Shown: positions 9,769 through 19,357, numbered from the stretch's first letter. The stretch: 64,000 bases of DNA from Salinarchaeum sp. IM2453 (GCF_019693215.1 NZ_CP081183.1:499226-563225); one strand, 5' to 3'. The notes: generated from the letters alone by a model not told the origin. Numbers and translations are program-made.

Positions 9769-9884
9769 GAGGGCCGGGCGAATGCGACGACAGCACGGGC
9801 AGCTCTTTGTTGTGTGGACGTTCATGCTGTATCTGTGTGTTTTGCCGTCAAATCGGTTCAACTTCTGTCAATGATAAGTGGTAC

Positions 9885-9894
9885 AATTTTTATT
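9885..9894 (+). promoter_or_regulatory. TATA-like box
   Basis: aatttttatt lies 24-33 nt before the ATG at 9918, the distance expected for a leaderless haloarchaeal transcript. It supports that start over the longer ORF from 9807. Confidence 0.45.
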
Positions 9895-9917
9895 GCTCTA
9901 AGTATTCGTACATAATA

Positions 9918-10301
9918 ATGGACTGGCTCCCTACTTGGGTGATCATCCTTCTGCCAATGCTCGGACTGTTCCTTCACGAGCTGACTCACCTCATTATCGC
10001 AAAGCATCAGGGAGCCAACGGCGTTGAACTTGTCTCAACATTTCCCGTTTTTCGACTTGGAGTGGATTATCCGGATCCCCCATCATCGCGTCAGTTGCGT
10101 GTGATGGCTCTAGCTCCGCTACTGATTGGCATCGTCACAGGCATCGTTGCATACACATCCGGCCTCTGGGCATCTATTCGTCATAGTCAACCGTATTATT
10201 TACACGTGATTGTGGGACTGAGTTGGCTGTGTTACACACATGTAAGTCCAGCTGATCTACAAACCGCATGGCGGCCAACACAGTATTTCAAACAATGCTA
10301 A
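9918..10301 (+). CDS. Small membrane protein with HELTH motif (putative zinc peptidase)
   Basis: 127-residue membrane protein with three or four hydrophobic stretches. Residues 20-24 are HELTH inside the first helix, the HExxH zinc-binding pattern of M50-like intramembrane proteases; no clear distal Asp motif was found. Its stop overlaps the next gene's ATG by seven bases (ATGCTAA), so the two are translationally coupled. The partner is a pilin-signal CARDB protein, which makes a role in processing or maturing that partner an attractive guess. Without the second metal ligand, activity is unproven. Confidence 0.5.
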   Translation: MDWLPTWVIILLPMLGLFLHELTHLIIAKHQGANGVELVSTFPVFRLGVDYPDPPSSRQLRVMALAPLLIGIVTGIVAYTSGLWASIRHSQPYYLHVIVGLSWLCYTHVSPADLQTAWRPTQYFKQC

Positions 10302-12433
10302 CCCAACGACAATTTGCTGATGATACCCGTGGGGTAACGCCACTGATTGGGTTTATTCTATTGTTTGGAATCGGAATTGTTGCCTTTGCCGGGTATCAGG
10401 CAACAACGGTTCCAGACCAGAATACGGAACGAGAGTTTCTCCACTCACAGGATGTTCGGGATGATATGGTTGATCTCCAGGCCACGCTCCAGCAGGCACA
10501 TTCAAACGCTGAGGCAGGGTCTGATGCGCCACAGTCTGCTACAGTAAAGCTTGGCACCCAGTATCGGGAACGACTTTTGGCAGTGAATCCGCCGCCTGCA
10601 CCCGGCTCACTTGGAACAACTGATGCATATACGGTTGAGACGCCATCCGCAGTTGGCGACCAATTTAATCAAACCCGATTTATTGAGTACCAGCCATACT
10701 ACAACTACTTATCGCCGGATCCATTACGCATTGAAAACTCCTTGCTGTATCGTGATCCACGGGCCGGAGGGGATATGCCGGCTGGTGATAATGTGATTGT
10801 GCATGCTGGACCAAACCTGTATAACAATGACCAAGATAAGCTTCGCATTCCGACAATCGCCTCATCGGGCACGTCAGTAGCACAGGGCACACAACGGGTT
10901 GCTGTTGAGGCAAGTCCGGTAGACAGCGACACGGATAACCGCGTAATAACAATTCCGACCAAAGTGAGCCTGGAGGTGTGGGACGAACAACTACCTGAGT
11001 TACAACGAGGTGTAGATTTCGAAGAAGTGCAGGGAGAGAATGCGCCAAACGCTGACCGTGATGAAGTTCTTGATCTTCAGTTTAATGTCGGGGAGAGCGA
11101 TCAGATTGAGAAGGTTGCGTTAACTCGAGTCAATGTTAACCTTGGAGGCGATGATCGCCCTGAGGTACCACAGTCAAACTTTAAGGTAGACATTACAGAC
11201 ATACCAGAGCGTGTGACCGAAGGAGAAGAGGTCAATGTAGACTATACAATTGAAAACACGGGAGAGATCGAAGATACACAAGATATTGAGTTTAGTGTCG
11301 ATGACGAACCCAAAGACACTGAGGAGGGAGTGGAACTCGACACTGGTGAAACGTTTTCTGATACATTCAACTATACAACAGACAGTGAGGACATCCCAGA
11401 AATCACTGTTAGGGTACGTTCAGAGGATGATACTGCCAGTGAAACGGTATCCGTCGGGCCAGAGGATGAGCCATTCTTTGCCGTCGATATCATCAGTGCT
11501 CCGGACGAAGTTGCTGAAGGTGATGATATTGATATTGACTACGAAATTGAAAACATCGGGGGAGATGAAGGCACGCAGAATATTGAGTTCAGGATTGATG
11601 ACGAACTCGAAGCGACTGAAGAAGATGTGACGCTTAGTGCTGATGAGACGTTTTCTGAGATATTCAGCTATACAACAGACGCTGATGATATGCCCCAGGT
11701 TACTGCTAACGTTGCATCGGTGGATGATACCGCAACAACTGATATTCTTGTATCGGAACGAGGTGAGTTGTTGGTTGAGAATCTTGATACACCAGATACC
11801 GTTGAGCGTGGCGGTGATATTACAGTTAGTGCTGACATTGAGAACAATGGTCAAGCCCCACTTACACAAAATATTACGTTTAGTGTAACCGATGCTGAAA
11901 CAGAAGAAGTCCTTCACACAGAAACAAGAGAAGAGTTTAACGTTGAAGGGTTTGCTACCGATTCCGTAAGCTTTGATTACGAAGTTGATGAAGGTCAAGA
12001 TAATAACCTTGAAGTTAAAATTGCAACAGAAGATGATGCTGAGTCAGAATCCATTGCGGTAATTGCTCCTGATGCATCTGTATTTGTGAATGTTGATGAA
12101 GATGGCGTACAAGGCCAGCAAGATGTAGACACTACCTTTGATGTTAATCCCGCTGATGCCGATCCTGTCGAATACGGTGTATTTATCGAAATCGGTCCTA
12201 ATGCAGAGGAGAGGTCTGTGACAATTGACGAAGAAGAATACACATTGACTGAAGACGCAGCAGAGAGCATAGAGGATCAAGATCCAACGGATATTCTTGA
12301 CGCAAATACCTACGAAGACGCAGATCAAGCAGAGTTGAATATATTTAGGGACTCAATCGATACTAACGCAGAGGTTGAGAATGTAGATCAAGGTACTCAA
12401 ACAACCTTAGAAGTCAATATCAATCCAATTTAG
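10295..12433 (+). CDS. Surface protein with pilin-like N-terminus and CARDB repeats
   Basis: 712-residue protein starting at the ATG at 10295 (an in-frame ATG at 10268 would overlap the upstream gene by 34 bases). Residues 1-14 are a charged leader ending in DDTRG, followed by VTPLIGFILLFGIGIVAFAG, which looks like a class III pilin-type signal. The N-terminal third resembles uncharacterised haloarchaeal surface proteins. From about residue 300 there are three CARDB-like Ig domains (FKVDITDIPERVTEGEEVNV and relatives). The C-terminal part is highly acidic without a membrane anchor. It is probably held at the surface by its N-terminal helix. Confidence 0.7.
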   Translation: MLTQRQFADDTRGVTPLIGFILLFGIGIVAFAGYQATTVPDQNTEREFLHSQDVRDDMVDLQATLQQAHSNAEAGSDAPQSATVKLGTQYRERLLAVNPPPAPGSLGTTDAYTVETPSAVGDQFNQTRFIEYQPYYNYLSPDPLRIENSLLYRDPRAGGDMPAGDNVIVHAGPNLYNNDQDKLRIPTIASSGTSVAQGTQRVAVEASPVDSDTDNRVITIPTKVSLEVWDEQLPELQRGVDFEEVQGENAPNADRDEVLDLQFNVGESDQIEKVALTRVNVNLGGDDRPEVPQSNFKVDITDIPERVTEGEEVNVDYTIENTGEIEDTQDIEFSVDDEPKDTEEGVELDTGETFSDTFNYTTDSEDIPEITVRVRSEDDTASETVSVGPEDEPFFAVDIISAPDEVAEGDDIDIDYEIENIGGDEGTQNIEFRIDDELEATEEDVTLSADETFSEIFSYTTDADDMPQVTANVASVDDTATTDILVSERGELLVENLDTPDTVERGGDITVSADIENNGQAPLTQNITFSVTDAETEEVLHTETREEFNVEGFATDSVSFDYEVDEGQDNNLEVKIATEDDAESESIAVIAPDASVFVNVDEDGVQGQQDVDTTFDVNPADADPVEYGVFIEIGPNAEERSVTIDEEEYTLTEDAAESIEDQDPTDILDANTYEDADQAELNIFRDSIDTNAEVENVDQGTQTTLEVNINPI

Positions 12434-12513
12434 CACTAGATATTTCCATACAGCTTGAGTAAGCCATAATTCGGTCATATGTAGAACTGCACTGTCCACT
12501 CAAGTGCTGCGAA

Positions 12514-12840
12514 TCACTGTACCGACGATGTTGGCCGCGTACGTTCTTCAGTCCAGGCTTTGTTACTTTTCGTGGAATCGATTGCGCAGGTTACCGCTTC
12601 CTCAGCAGAATCTGTTGGCGAAAATGTCTCTGACTCGCCATCGCCAAGGTCGTGAATTTCGTACAGTGCTTCGACGAGATCGTAGGTGAGACCGGAAGAC
12701 AGACCAGTCAGTGCCTCAATTTGCCGGATCGTCACCTCGCCATTGCTGTGTGCTTTGATTAGATCATGGGCGAACACGAAGGTCACAAGACCGCACTCGT
12801 CACGGACTCGACCGATAACGGGATGTCTCTCTTCTCGCGC
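12514..12840 (-). pseudogene. 5'-truncated gene with HTH-like segment
   Basis: Open frame ending at 12514 that reads EVTIRQIEALTGLSSGLTYD (a helix-turn-helix-like stretch) with acidic C-terminal residues. The frame stays open upstream of the first ATG (RHPVIGRVRDECGLV) until it meets a transposon-type hairpin at about 12848. The real N-terminus was therefore lost at that junction. The family is not recognised. Confidence 0.35.
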
Positions 12841-12847
12841 AACTAGT

Positions 12848-12927
12848 TTAGCTTTTGCAGGCTAAGTCCCCGCCCTACTCGCCCCCGCTGGTCGCTCCTT
12901 GAGGACAGAGACGTAGCTTGCAAAAGT
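12848..12927. repeat. Hairpin end of an IS200/IS605-type element, copy A
   Basis: About 80 nt that fold on themselves (cttttgcaggctaagtcc against tagcttgcaaaag) around ccctactcgc and gctccttgagg. A similar unit lies at 18951-19027, and the core matches the right end of the tnpB gene near 17580-17630. Probably a solo element end. Confidence 0.5.
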
Positions 12928-13091
12928 TAATAACAGAATATCGTTTGGTAATCGATCGTTACTGTATCTCAAGGTCTGTTATCGCCGCTCCGGGACTTGC
13001 AGTGTACAATCAGCTTGTTGCTCAGGCAGTGTATACTAATGTGAGTTTGCGTTGAACACGACCGTAGCTCTGAACATGCGTGTGAGCATTC

Positions 13092-13208
13092 ATGGACGAC
13101 AATACAAGAAAAACAATCGCAACATTAGGAGGACTCTCAGTCATTGCTGGGGGCAGCTGCAGGCACAGGCGCATTTCTTTTCGAACAGAAGAACACACAT
13201 ACCTACCC
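13092..13208 (+). pseudogene. Frameshifted start of a Tat-like exported protein
   Basis: From the ATG at 13092 the frame reads MDDNTRKTIATLGGLSVIAG. One extra G in the run near 13148 breaks it; beyond that the shifted frame continues AAAGTGAFLFEQK and soon stops. The pattern of charged start, ATLGGLSVIAG and AAGTGAF is typical of haloarchaeal DUF1102-like surface proteins. Only the first 35 or so residues remain. No credible gene was found from here to 13608. Confidence 0.4.
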
Positions 13209-13608
13209 ACCAATATAACATTGGTACGCCATATCGTGATCAGATGATGCCGCAGTCCTGTGAGTTCGGTATCTCATGCTGGGATTTCCCATCCACCGAC
13301 GACTTCCCTGTTGGCGTCCAATGGGCTTTTTTTGGAATCCCATTGATAGCTGGTATCTTGGATTCTCAACCCTCTCAACGTCACCCAATATGGATTGATC
13401 CTGTCTGTCTGCCGTCTCGACCTGACCTCCGCTCTATGCGGCCTCTCTTTCAACCGGCAATGACAACTGCGCGTGGTGGTCCAACGGAACTTCGTACTGG
13501 CGGTTGTTCTCTTTCTACCGATGGTGCTGGATCCATGCTCGGGGATACAGGCAGAGGTTTGTCTTCTGTATCGTTCGCTGACTACACGTATTTGTCCAAT
13601 TATCACGT

Positions 13609-16600
13609 ATGAAACATAACAGGCAACTTCGCGTTTTTTTCGTTACGACGGTGGTATTCATGTTCGCTGCTGTTGGGACAGCCGCGCTCGCAGTGCCAGC
13701 CATTGCCGATGAGCTAGAGGATGCTGAAGACTCTCCGGAAGCAGAGCTTGACAATCTTAAGCTTGATGGCACTGACTTGGAAGCTAATGATGTAACCATC
13801 GTCCAAGATGCGGATGTAAACATAACTGTTGAGGTTGAGAACGTCGACGACCAAGCCGCTGAGTTCGATGTTCAGTTCTGGATGGGTCAAGACCCCGACA
13901 AAATAACCGTTTACGAAAGCAAAACAACCAACAAGTTGGAGCCGGGAGAGACTGAGAAGGTGACGTTCACGGAGGTTACTGACGGGTTAGCCGCCGCTGA
14001 CGACTACGATGTAATCGTGCAAGCGGCTGATGACGTCATTTTCGCCGAGGACACATTGGATGTTGAGGGCCCACAGTCAGAGTTTAGTAATCTCGAACTT
14101 GATGGCACTGACTTGAAAGCTGAAGATGTGACTATCACGGAAGGTGATGATAAAGAAATAACCGTTGAGGTTGAGAACGTTGGCGACCAAGCCGGTGATA
14201 TCGACCTCCGGTTGGGGATTGATCAAAACGCTTCATTTACGGCCCCTGTTGGATTTAAGACAACCAGTGAGTTAGAGCCGGGGGAAACTGAGAAGGTGAC
14301 GTTCACTGGGGTTACTGACGGGTTGTCCGCCGCTGGTGATTACAATGTGAGAGTATCTGACAGGCCGTGGACAGGCAGCATCCTCGCCGAGGACACATTG
14401 GATGTTGAGGGCCCACAGTCAGAGCTTGACAATCTTGAGCTTGACGGCACTGACTTGGAAGCTAAAGACGTGACCATCACCGAAGGTAGTGATGAAGAGA
14501 TAACAATCAATGTAACGAACGCTGGCGAATACACTGGTGATTTCGATGTCCACTTGCATATTCTTGGTGATCGTAGAAGGTCTCTCACAGCGACGACCAG
14601 CGAGTTGGAGCCGGGAGAAACCGAGGAGGTGACGTTCACTGAGATCACTGAGTTTTTGCCCGTCGCTGACGACTACGATGTGGAAGTGTTCACGAGTGAT
14701 GACTCCGTCCTTGCCGAGGACACATTGGATGTTGAACCGGGTCTAGAGTCAGAGCTTGACAATCTCGAACTTGATGGAACTGACTTGGAAGCTAATGATG
14801 TAACCATTACCATTGGTGATGATGAAGAGATAACCGTCAATGTGACCAACGCTGGCGATCAAGCAAATAAGTCTGTCGTTGAGTTCAGGATCGGCCAAAA
14901 CATTTCTGATGGTGAGGTTGACTGGTATCGCAGCATGCCGACCAGCGAGTTGGAGCCAGGAGAAACTGAGGAGATGGCGTTCGATATCCGGTATGGCTTG
15001 TTCGGCGTGAGAGTCGCTGACGACTACGATGTGGAAATGTCCACGGGTAATGACACCATCCTTGCCGAGGACACATTGGACGTCGACGCGGGTACAGTGC
15101 CTGCAATTGATAATCTCGAACTTGGTGGGACTGACTTGGAAGCTAATAATGTAACCATCACGGAAGGTGACAATGAAGAAATAACCGTTGAAGTTGAGAA
15201 CGTTGACGACCAGGTCAGTGAGTTCGATGTATTCTTGTCGATTGCTCAAGACATCCATGATGAGCAAGCGGCTGTTCTCGAAGGCAAAACAACCAGCGAG
15301 TTGGAGCCGGGAGAAACTGAGAAAGTGACGTTCACTGAGGTTACTGACGGGTTGGCCGTCGCTGACGACTACGGTGTAGCCGTGCTAGTGCAGGATGGAT
15401 ATGCTGATGAGGCCGTCGCTGCTGAGGACACATTGGATGTTAAACCGGGTCCAGAGTCAGAGTTTAATAATCTCGAACTTGATGGCACTGACTTGGAAGC
15501 TGAAGACGTGACCATCACGGAAGGTGACAATGAAGAAATAACCGTTGAAGTTGAGAATGTCGGCGACCAAGCCGATGAGTTCGATATCGACTTGATGATT
15601 GGTCAAGACATCTCAGGTGGTGATATCGACGTTTCCGAAGGCAAAACAACCGGCGAGTTGGAGTCAGGAGAAACTGCGGAGATGACGTTCACTGAGATTA
15701 CCGACGGGTTAGCCGCCGCTGACGATTACGACGTGAAAGTGTCTACAGAAGATGACGTCGTCCTTGCTGAGGACACATTGGATGTTGAAGCCGACGAAGA
15801 TGATGGCGGTAATGGCGGTGGATCACCTTCACCTTCACCTTCACCTTCTCCTTCACCAGATCCAGAGTCAGAACTCGCCAATCTTGACATTGCTGGTGAA
15901 GGTGATGACGCAACGATTACCGAAGGTGACGACGAAGACGTGAGCATTGACATAGAGAACGTTGGCGGTCAGGGAGGAATGTTTACAGTTGATCTGTTCA
16001 TTGACAATGGTGAAGAAGTCGCTGTGAGTCAGGATGTTGATGATATCGCTGACGGCGAGGAGGTGACTGTGACCTTTGAGAATGTCACGGGCGATCTGGA
16101 CGCCTCTGATTCACCATTCGATGTAACAGTCGAGGCTGATGATGATGCCCTCAAAGGTGACTTGGAAGTCGATGCTTCCCCCGAGTTAGAGTTAACTGAT
16201 CTCAAACTCGCTGGTACTGACTTGGAAGCTGAGGATGTGAGTATCACTGAGGAAAATGATAGTGAGATAACGGTTGATGTTGAGAATGTCGGCGGTCAAG
16301 CTGACGATTTCGATGTTGAACTCTTCATTTATGGGGATGACCCCGCTGACGGCCCAGAAATTGAGCAGACCGAGACAACGGATGAGTTGGCGCCGGGTGA
16401 CACGGAGACGGTGACGTTCACTGAGTTCGCTGACGATTTAGCCGTGGCTGACAGCTATGATGTGGCAGTCTCAACAGAGGATGATGATATCCTTACAGAG
16501 GACACACTGGATGTTGAGGAAGAAGATGGTGATGACGGAATTCCTGGATTTGGAATTGCTGCCGCCGTTATTGCGGTTTTCATCGCGACAGTAGTTTTGC

Positions 16601-16614
16601 GATATCGAAACTAA
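13609..16614 (+). CDS. CARDB-repeat surface protein with PGF-CTERM anchor
   Basis: 1001-residue secreted protein. Residues 1-33 are a signal peptide ending AVPAIADE. There follow six near-identical CARDB-like Ig domains of about 110 residues, each opening with NLELDGTDLEA.DVTITEGD and closing with LAEDTLDVE, then a GGNGGGSPSPSPSPSPSPDP linker, then two more divergent repeats. The C-terminus is PGFGIAAAVIAVFIATVVL followed by RYRN, a PGF-CTERM signal that archaeosortase A would process with transfer to a lipid anchor. It is probably a glycosylated adhesin or envelope protein. The near identity of the DNA repeats means copy number can change by recombination. Confidence 0.85.
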   Translation: MKHNRQLRVFFVTTVVFMFAAVGTAALAVPAIADELEDAEDSPEAELDNLKLDGTDLEANDVTIVQDADVNITVEVENVDDQAAEFDVQFWMGQDPDKITVYESKTTNKLEPGETEKVTFTEVTDGLAAADDYDVIVQAADDVIFAEDTLDVEGPQSEFSNLELDGTDLKAEDVTITEGDDKEITVEVENVGDQAGDIDLRLGIDQNASFTAPVGFKTTSELEPGETEKVTFTGVTDGLSAAGDYNVRVSDRPWTGSILAEDTLDVEGPQSELDNLELDGTDLEAKDVTITEGSDEEITINVTNAGEYTGDFDVHLHILGDRRRSLTATTSELEPGETEEVTFTEITEFLPVADDYDVEVFTSDDSVLAEDTLDVEPGLESELDNLELDGTDLEANDVTITIGDDEEITVNVTNAGDQANKSVVEFRIGQNISDGEVDWYRSMPTSELEPGETEEMAFDIRYGLFGVRVADDYDVEMSTGNDTILAEDTLDVDAGTVPAIDNLELGGTDLEANNVTITEGDNEEITVEVENVDDQVSEFDVFLSIAQDIHDEQAAVLEGKTTSELEPGETEKVTFTEVTDGLAVADDYGVAVLVQDGYADEAVAAEDTLDVKPGPESEFNNLELDGTDLEAEDVTITEGDNEEITVEVENVGDQADEFDIDLMIGQDISGGDIDVSEGKTTGELESGETAEMTFTEITDGLAAADDYDVKVSTEDDVVLAEDTLDVEADEDDGGNGGGSPSPSPSPSPSPDPESELANLDIAGEGDDATITEGDDEDVSIDIENVGGQGGMFTVDLFIDNGEEVAVSQDVDDIADGEEVTVTFENVTGDLDASDSPFDVTVEADDDALKGDLEVDASPELELTDLKLAGTDLEAEDVSITEENDSEITVDVENVGGQADDFDVELFIYGDDPADGPEIEQTETTDELAPGDTETVTFTEFADDLAVADSYDVAVSTEDDDILTEDTLDVEEEDGDDGIPGFGIAAAVIAVFIATVVLRYRN

Positions 16615-16631
16615 CGTGTGGCTATCTTAGT

Positions 16632-16925
16632 GAACTGCCTCGGTGTCAAGCCCTGAGGCTTGTTAGTGGACTCCCGTTCTACCCAAAGATGACTTGGTAG
16701 GTCTGGTCTGACCATTCACGTTCACCATCCCTAACTTCGAAGACTGGTTGACAGACAGCCCGTAACTCACAACGCTTCTGGCTGTGAGTCACTATTAATA
16801 GCTACGATTTCAAACCATTTACATAGATTGCATTCTGTCATGTGTCGGCTTCCTCCACGAGGGCAAGTCATTCGAGAATCTTCGATTCTCGTGATCACAA
16901 AAACCGGAGGTTTTCGAACGACCCC
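16632..16925 (-). mobile_element. Non-autonomous element related to the tnpB element at 24.3-25.8 kb
   Basis: A right-end hairpin at 16632-16665 (cctcggtgtcaagccctgagg) and the structured left-end motif at 16860-16925 are in the same order and orientation as in the tnpB element at 24325-25812. The roughly 195 bases between them contain no gene. It therefore looks like an internal-deletion derivative of that element. Boundaries are approximate. Confidence 0.5.
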
Positions 16926-17052
16926 GAGGCACTCGCCTGATCCGCCTGTAGAGGTGGTCTAAAATCCAAACACGACAGAACAAAAATCATAGAAAGCCCA
17001 AACTCGCGCTGAGACTCATTCCGCATTGTCACCGTCCTGCTCAAAGAGGGAC

Positions 17053-17345
17053 ATTGACCTCCTCCCACGACTGAAGTCCTGTCTCTTACCCACATCTTTC
17101 GTCGAGAGTCGTGTACCTCAAATAGCGCGTAAGCCTTGCTACGGCTGATTCTACATCTGTCAGTCTGTTGACTGTACTTCCCAGTGCACCCGATTACAGT
17201 AAAATAGAGTCATATTACGGTAAACCCGTCTGATCACGCACGACTGAACATCAGTCAGTATGAACTATACCGCTACCGTATTGCGATCTGCTGAGTACCA
17301 TCCGAATGGTGGCCTGTGACTTATGGGTAAGAGACAGCCCTGAAG
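17053..17345. repeat. Hairpin-bounded short element, copy A
   Basis: Starts ttgacctcctcccacgac..tgtctcttaccca and ends tgggtaagagacagccctgaaggggtggg, so the termini are inverted copies of each other. A unit of nearly the same size with the same two ends in reverse order lies at 19828-20115. No gene was seen inside. Together they bracket a tnpB gene and a VapBC pair. Confidence 0.5.
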
Positions 17346-17363
17346 GGGTGGGCTTTCGCCTCG

Positions 17364-17549
17364 CTACCGCTGTAATTCTGTTGCGATGATGATTTCGATG
17401 GCATTGTACGATCCAACCTCGCGCAGGTCCTTGTCGCCAGAGACGATGCGATCCGCGTCAGCGCGAGCAGGGTGGGAGTAGTTCACTAATTCCGAGATCA
17501 TTTGCGATTGCTGCAACAGGGCCAGTGTTGTCGAACGAGACAGGATCAA
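17364..17549 (-). pseudogene. C-terminal remnant of a PIN-domain toxin
   Basis: Reads YSHPARADADRIVSGDKDLR followed by EVGSYNAIEIIIATEL, the end of a PIN-fold (VapC-like) RNase with its last acidic residues (SGDKDL). The N-terminal half with the first catalytic Asp is missing, replaced on the upstream side by the right end of the tnpB element that begins near 17556. It is one of five toxin-antitoxin traces in 17.3-23.4 kb. Confidence 0.6.
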
Positions 17550-17555
17550 TCCCGT

Positions 17556-17700
17556 ATTCGAGAAGTGAACTACCCCACCCTACTCGCTCACCGCTATCGC
17601 GGTTCGCTCCTTGAGGGTGGGGCTTCCTGTGTCAACGACGGCACTTGCAGGAATCACGTCTCTAGACGAGCTAGAGCGTGACCCCGCAGCGGTGCCAGTC
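17556..17700 (-). ncRNA. Predicted reRNA scaffold of TnpB copy 1
   Basis: The 3' end of tnpB holds a strong stem (ggaagccccaccctcaagg against gtagggtgggg on the minus strand) at the element's right end. In IS1341-type elements of haloarchaea this region makes a sense-overlapping RNA, now known as the TnpB guide RNA. The guide would be the bases just outside the end, below about 17556. The exact ends are inferred. Confidence 0.45.
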
Positions 17701-18893
17701 TCAGCAGGCGTTGATTCGGCCAGTTCCTGACCTAATCCCGATTCATTTTCAACCACCCCCAGCTCAAGCAATCCAAGACGCTGCACTTCAAGAGCCGCAT
17801 TCTGGTCACGGTCAGTCTTGAATCCACATGACGGACACGAATGGTCGCGCACCCACAACGGCTTCTCCGACTCCACACCACACTGCACACACCGCTTCGT
17901 CGTCCCCTCTGGTGGAACGAGAACCACGTGACAACCGTTCTTCTCGCCAAAGCGTTGGAATGTTTGCAATGTCTCATACCACGACATCGACGCAATATTC
18001 CGATGATTACCGTTCTGCTGCATCATACGACCGACGTTCAGGTCTTCAAGGAACACGGCATCGTAGCGTTGCGTATACGCGTTGGTGAGTGCCTCGCGGT
18101 ACGCTTTACGCTTGTTCGATAATCGCTCGTACGCTCGCGCTAAGCGTTGGCGTGCCTTGTTCCAGTTGTTCGACTCGTGTTCTTTACGAGACACGACTTG
18201 ATGACATTTGTTGATTCGTTCGCGGTCTTCCTTTTCGTCCAACGGTTTGAACGCTCGCCCGTCCGAGTCGTGGATGAACGTCGTGATACCGAGGTCGATG
18301 CCAACCGTGTCTTCAACGTCGATGTCTTCGACGGCGGGCTTCTCTGGAGAGTCAGCGTTGTGTTCGACGATGATGCTGATCGTCCAGTCACCTGTTTTCT
18401 GCTTTTTCAGGATGACTTGCTTGATGTCACCGTTGTTTGGGAGTGGTCGGTGAAAGTTCAAGTGGAACGTGCCGATTTTTGAGAGTTCGACCGTCGCGTG
18501 GTCAGTCCGGCCCGTGTTACTATCCACGTCAAAGCCAGACTGGTTATAGCAGATGCTGCGGAACTCTCGCGGGGCTTTCCACTTGAGTTCACCAACATCA
18601 AATCCACGCTCTTTCAGCTTGTCGAGTATAGTTTCCGAGTGCTTGATGCGCCGTACTGCCATTTGCAGGCACTTCGAATAGACGGTGCTCCACTCAGGCC
18701 ACTCGTGCTTCCACTCGGGAAGTTTGTTCTGCATCGTGGTGTACGATGGCTTGTCGTAGTCAGGAGCGGGTTTGTACTCTTGTGTGAGTGCGTGGTTGTA
18801 CACTTCTCGACAGGTTTGAATCGCTTGCCACGCACTCTCGGCAGTAGTGGTGTCCTCGGGCTCAGCAGCGTATTTGAACGCTTTCTCAACCAC
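17580..18893 (-). CDS. tnpB: TnpB (IS1341-type RNA-guided nuclease), copy 1
   Basis: 437-residue TnpB. It has the N-terminal helical/WED region, then the RuvC triad: Asp in VGIDLGITT, Glu in AVFLEDLNV and Asp in KTDRDQNAALEV. Between the last two is a zinc finger (CVQC and CPSC). All catalytic residues are present, so it may be active. TnpB uses an RNA (reRNA or omega-RNA) from the 3' end of its own gene to cut DNA next to a short motif, which helps retain the element. There is no tnpA, as in other IS1341-type elements. The start is GTG at 18893. The extra C-terminal tail of about 60 residues overlaps the terminal hairpin that forms the guide-RNA scaffold. Confidence 0.9.
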   Translation of the reverse strand: MVEKAFKYAAEPEDTTTAESAWQAIQTCREVYNHALTQEYKPAPDYDKPSYTTMQNKLPEWKHEWPEWSTVYSKCLQMAVRRIKHSETILDKLKERGFDVGELKWKAPREFRSICYNQSGFDVDSNTGRTDHATVELSKIGTFHLNFHRPLPNNGDIKQVILKKQKTGDWTISIIVEHNADSPEKPAVEDIDVEDTVGIDLGITTFIHDSDGRAFKPLDEKEDRERINKCHQVVSRKEHESNNWNKARQRLARAYERLSNKRKAYREALTNAYTQRYDAVFLEDLNVGRMMQQNGNHRNIASMSWYETLQTFQRFGEKNGCHVVLVPPEGTTKRCVQCGVESEKPLWVRDHSCPSCGFKTDRDQNAALEVQRLGLLELGVVENESGLGQELAESTPAETGTAAGSRSSSSRDVIPASAVVDTGSPTLKERTAIAVSE

Positions 18894-18950
18894 TGTTTGC
18901 TCGTTAATCCTGTCTAGAGTTGTATGTTTTGGTTGCAGCGAGCGTACGGC

Positions 18951-19027
18951 TGTATCCCCGCCCTACTGCGCTACTCGCTTCGCTGCGTTGCTCCTTGAGG
19001 ACGGGGACTTAGCCTGCAAGAGTTAAA
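18951..19027. repeat. Hairpin end of an IS200/IS605-type element, copy B
   Basis: ccccgccctac, then gctccttgaggacggggacttagcctgcaagagttaa; related to 12848-12927 and to the right end of tnpB copy 1. It lies upstream of that tnpB, so it is probably the end of another element rather than part of this one. Confidence 0.45.
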
Positions 19028-19047
19028 TCAACAGCCAATTTTTTGTA

Positions 19048-19061
19048 TTTGTGTACACAAA
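19048..19061. promoter_or_regulatory. 14-bp perfect palindrome, probable antitoxin operator
   Basis: TTTGTGTACACAAA is its own reverse complement and ends eight bases before the antitoxin ATG at 19070. That is the place where VapB-type antitoxins usually bind to repress their own operon. Confidence 0.5.
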
Positions 19062-19069
19062 CACAAACT

Positions 19070-19357
19070 ATGGGGACAAAAACAATCGGAATAAGAGAAA
19101 AGGTGTATGAGCGTTTGAAAGCTCGAAAACGGGACGATGAAAGTTTCACAGACCTCATGGACCGTCTCTTAGACGAGTCGAAAGGCGATTGGCGAGAGGG
19201 GTTCGGAACACTCGGTGAAGACGATGCAGCAGAACTTGAAGAATTGGTTGAACAGTCCCGCGAGCGGTTGAACGAAGGGCTCGCAACCCGTCAACAGAAC
19301 GCACTGGAAGAACTCTCCGATCTTGATGACGTGGAGAACGATAATGAAACTGCTTGA
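19070..19357 (+). CDS. VapB-family antitoxin
   Basis: 95-residue antitoxin opening MGTKTIGIREKVYERLKARK, the DNA-binding N-terminus of the haloarchaeal VapB (DUF217-like) type, followed by an acidic C-terminal region that would wrap the toxin. Its end overlaps the toxin start by 14 bases, a normal arrangement for coupled expression. I used the ATG at 19070; ORF extension to 19043 would run through the palindromic operator. Confidence 0.75.
   Translation: MGTKTIGIREKVYERLKARKRDDESFTDLMDRLLDESKGDWREGFGTLGEDDAAELEELVEQSRERLNEGLATRQQNALEELSDLDDVENDNETA

Noticed and set aside
13052-13612. 186-codon frame upstream of the CARDB protein
   Set aside because: Composition (many Arg, Pro, Cys, His) is unlike haloarchaeal proteins, and it overlaps a better explained frameshifted remnant at 13092.
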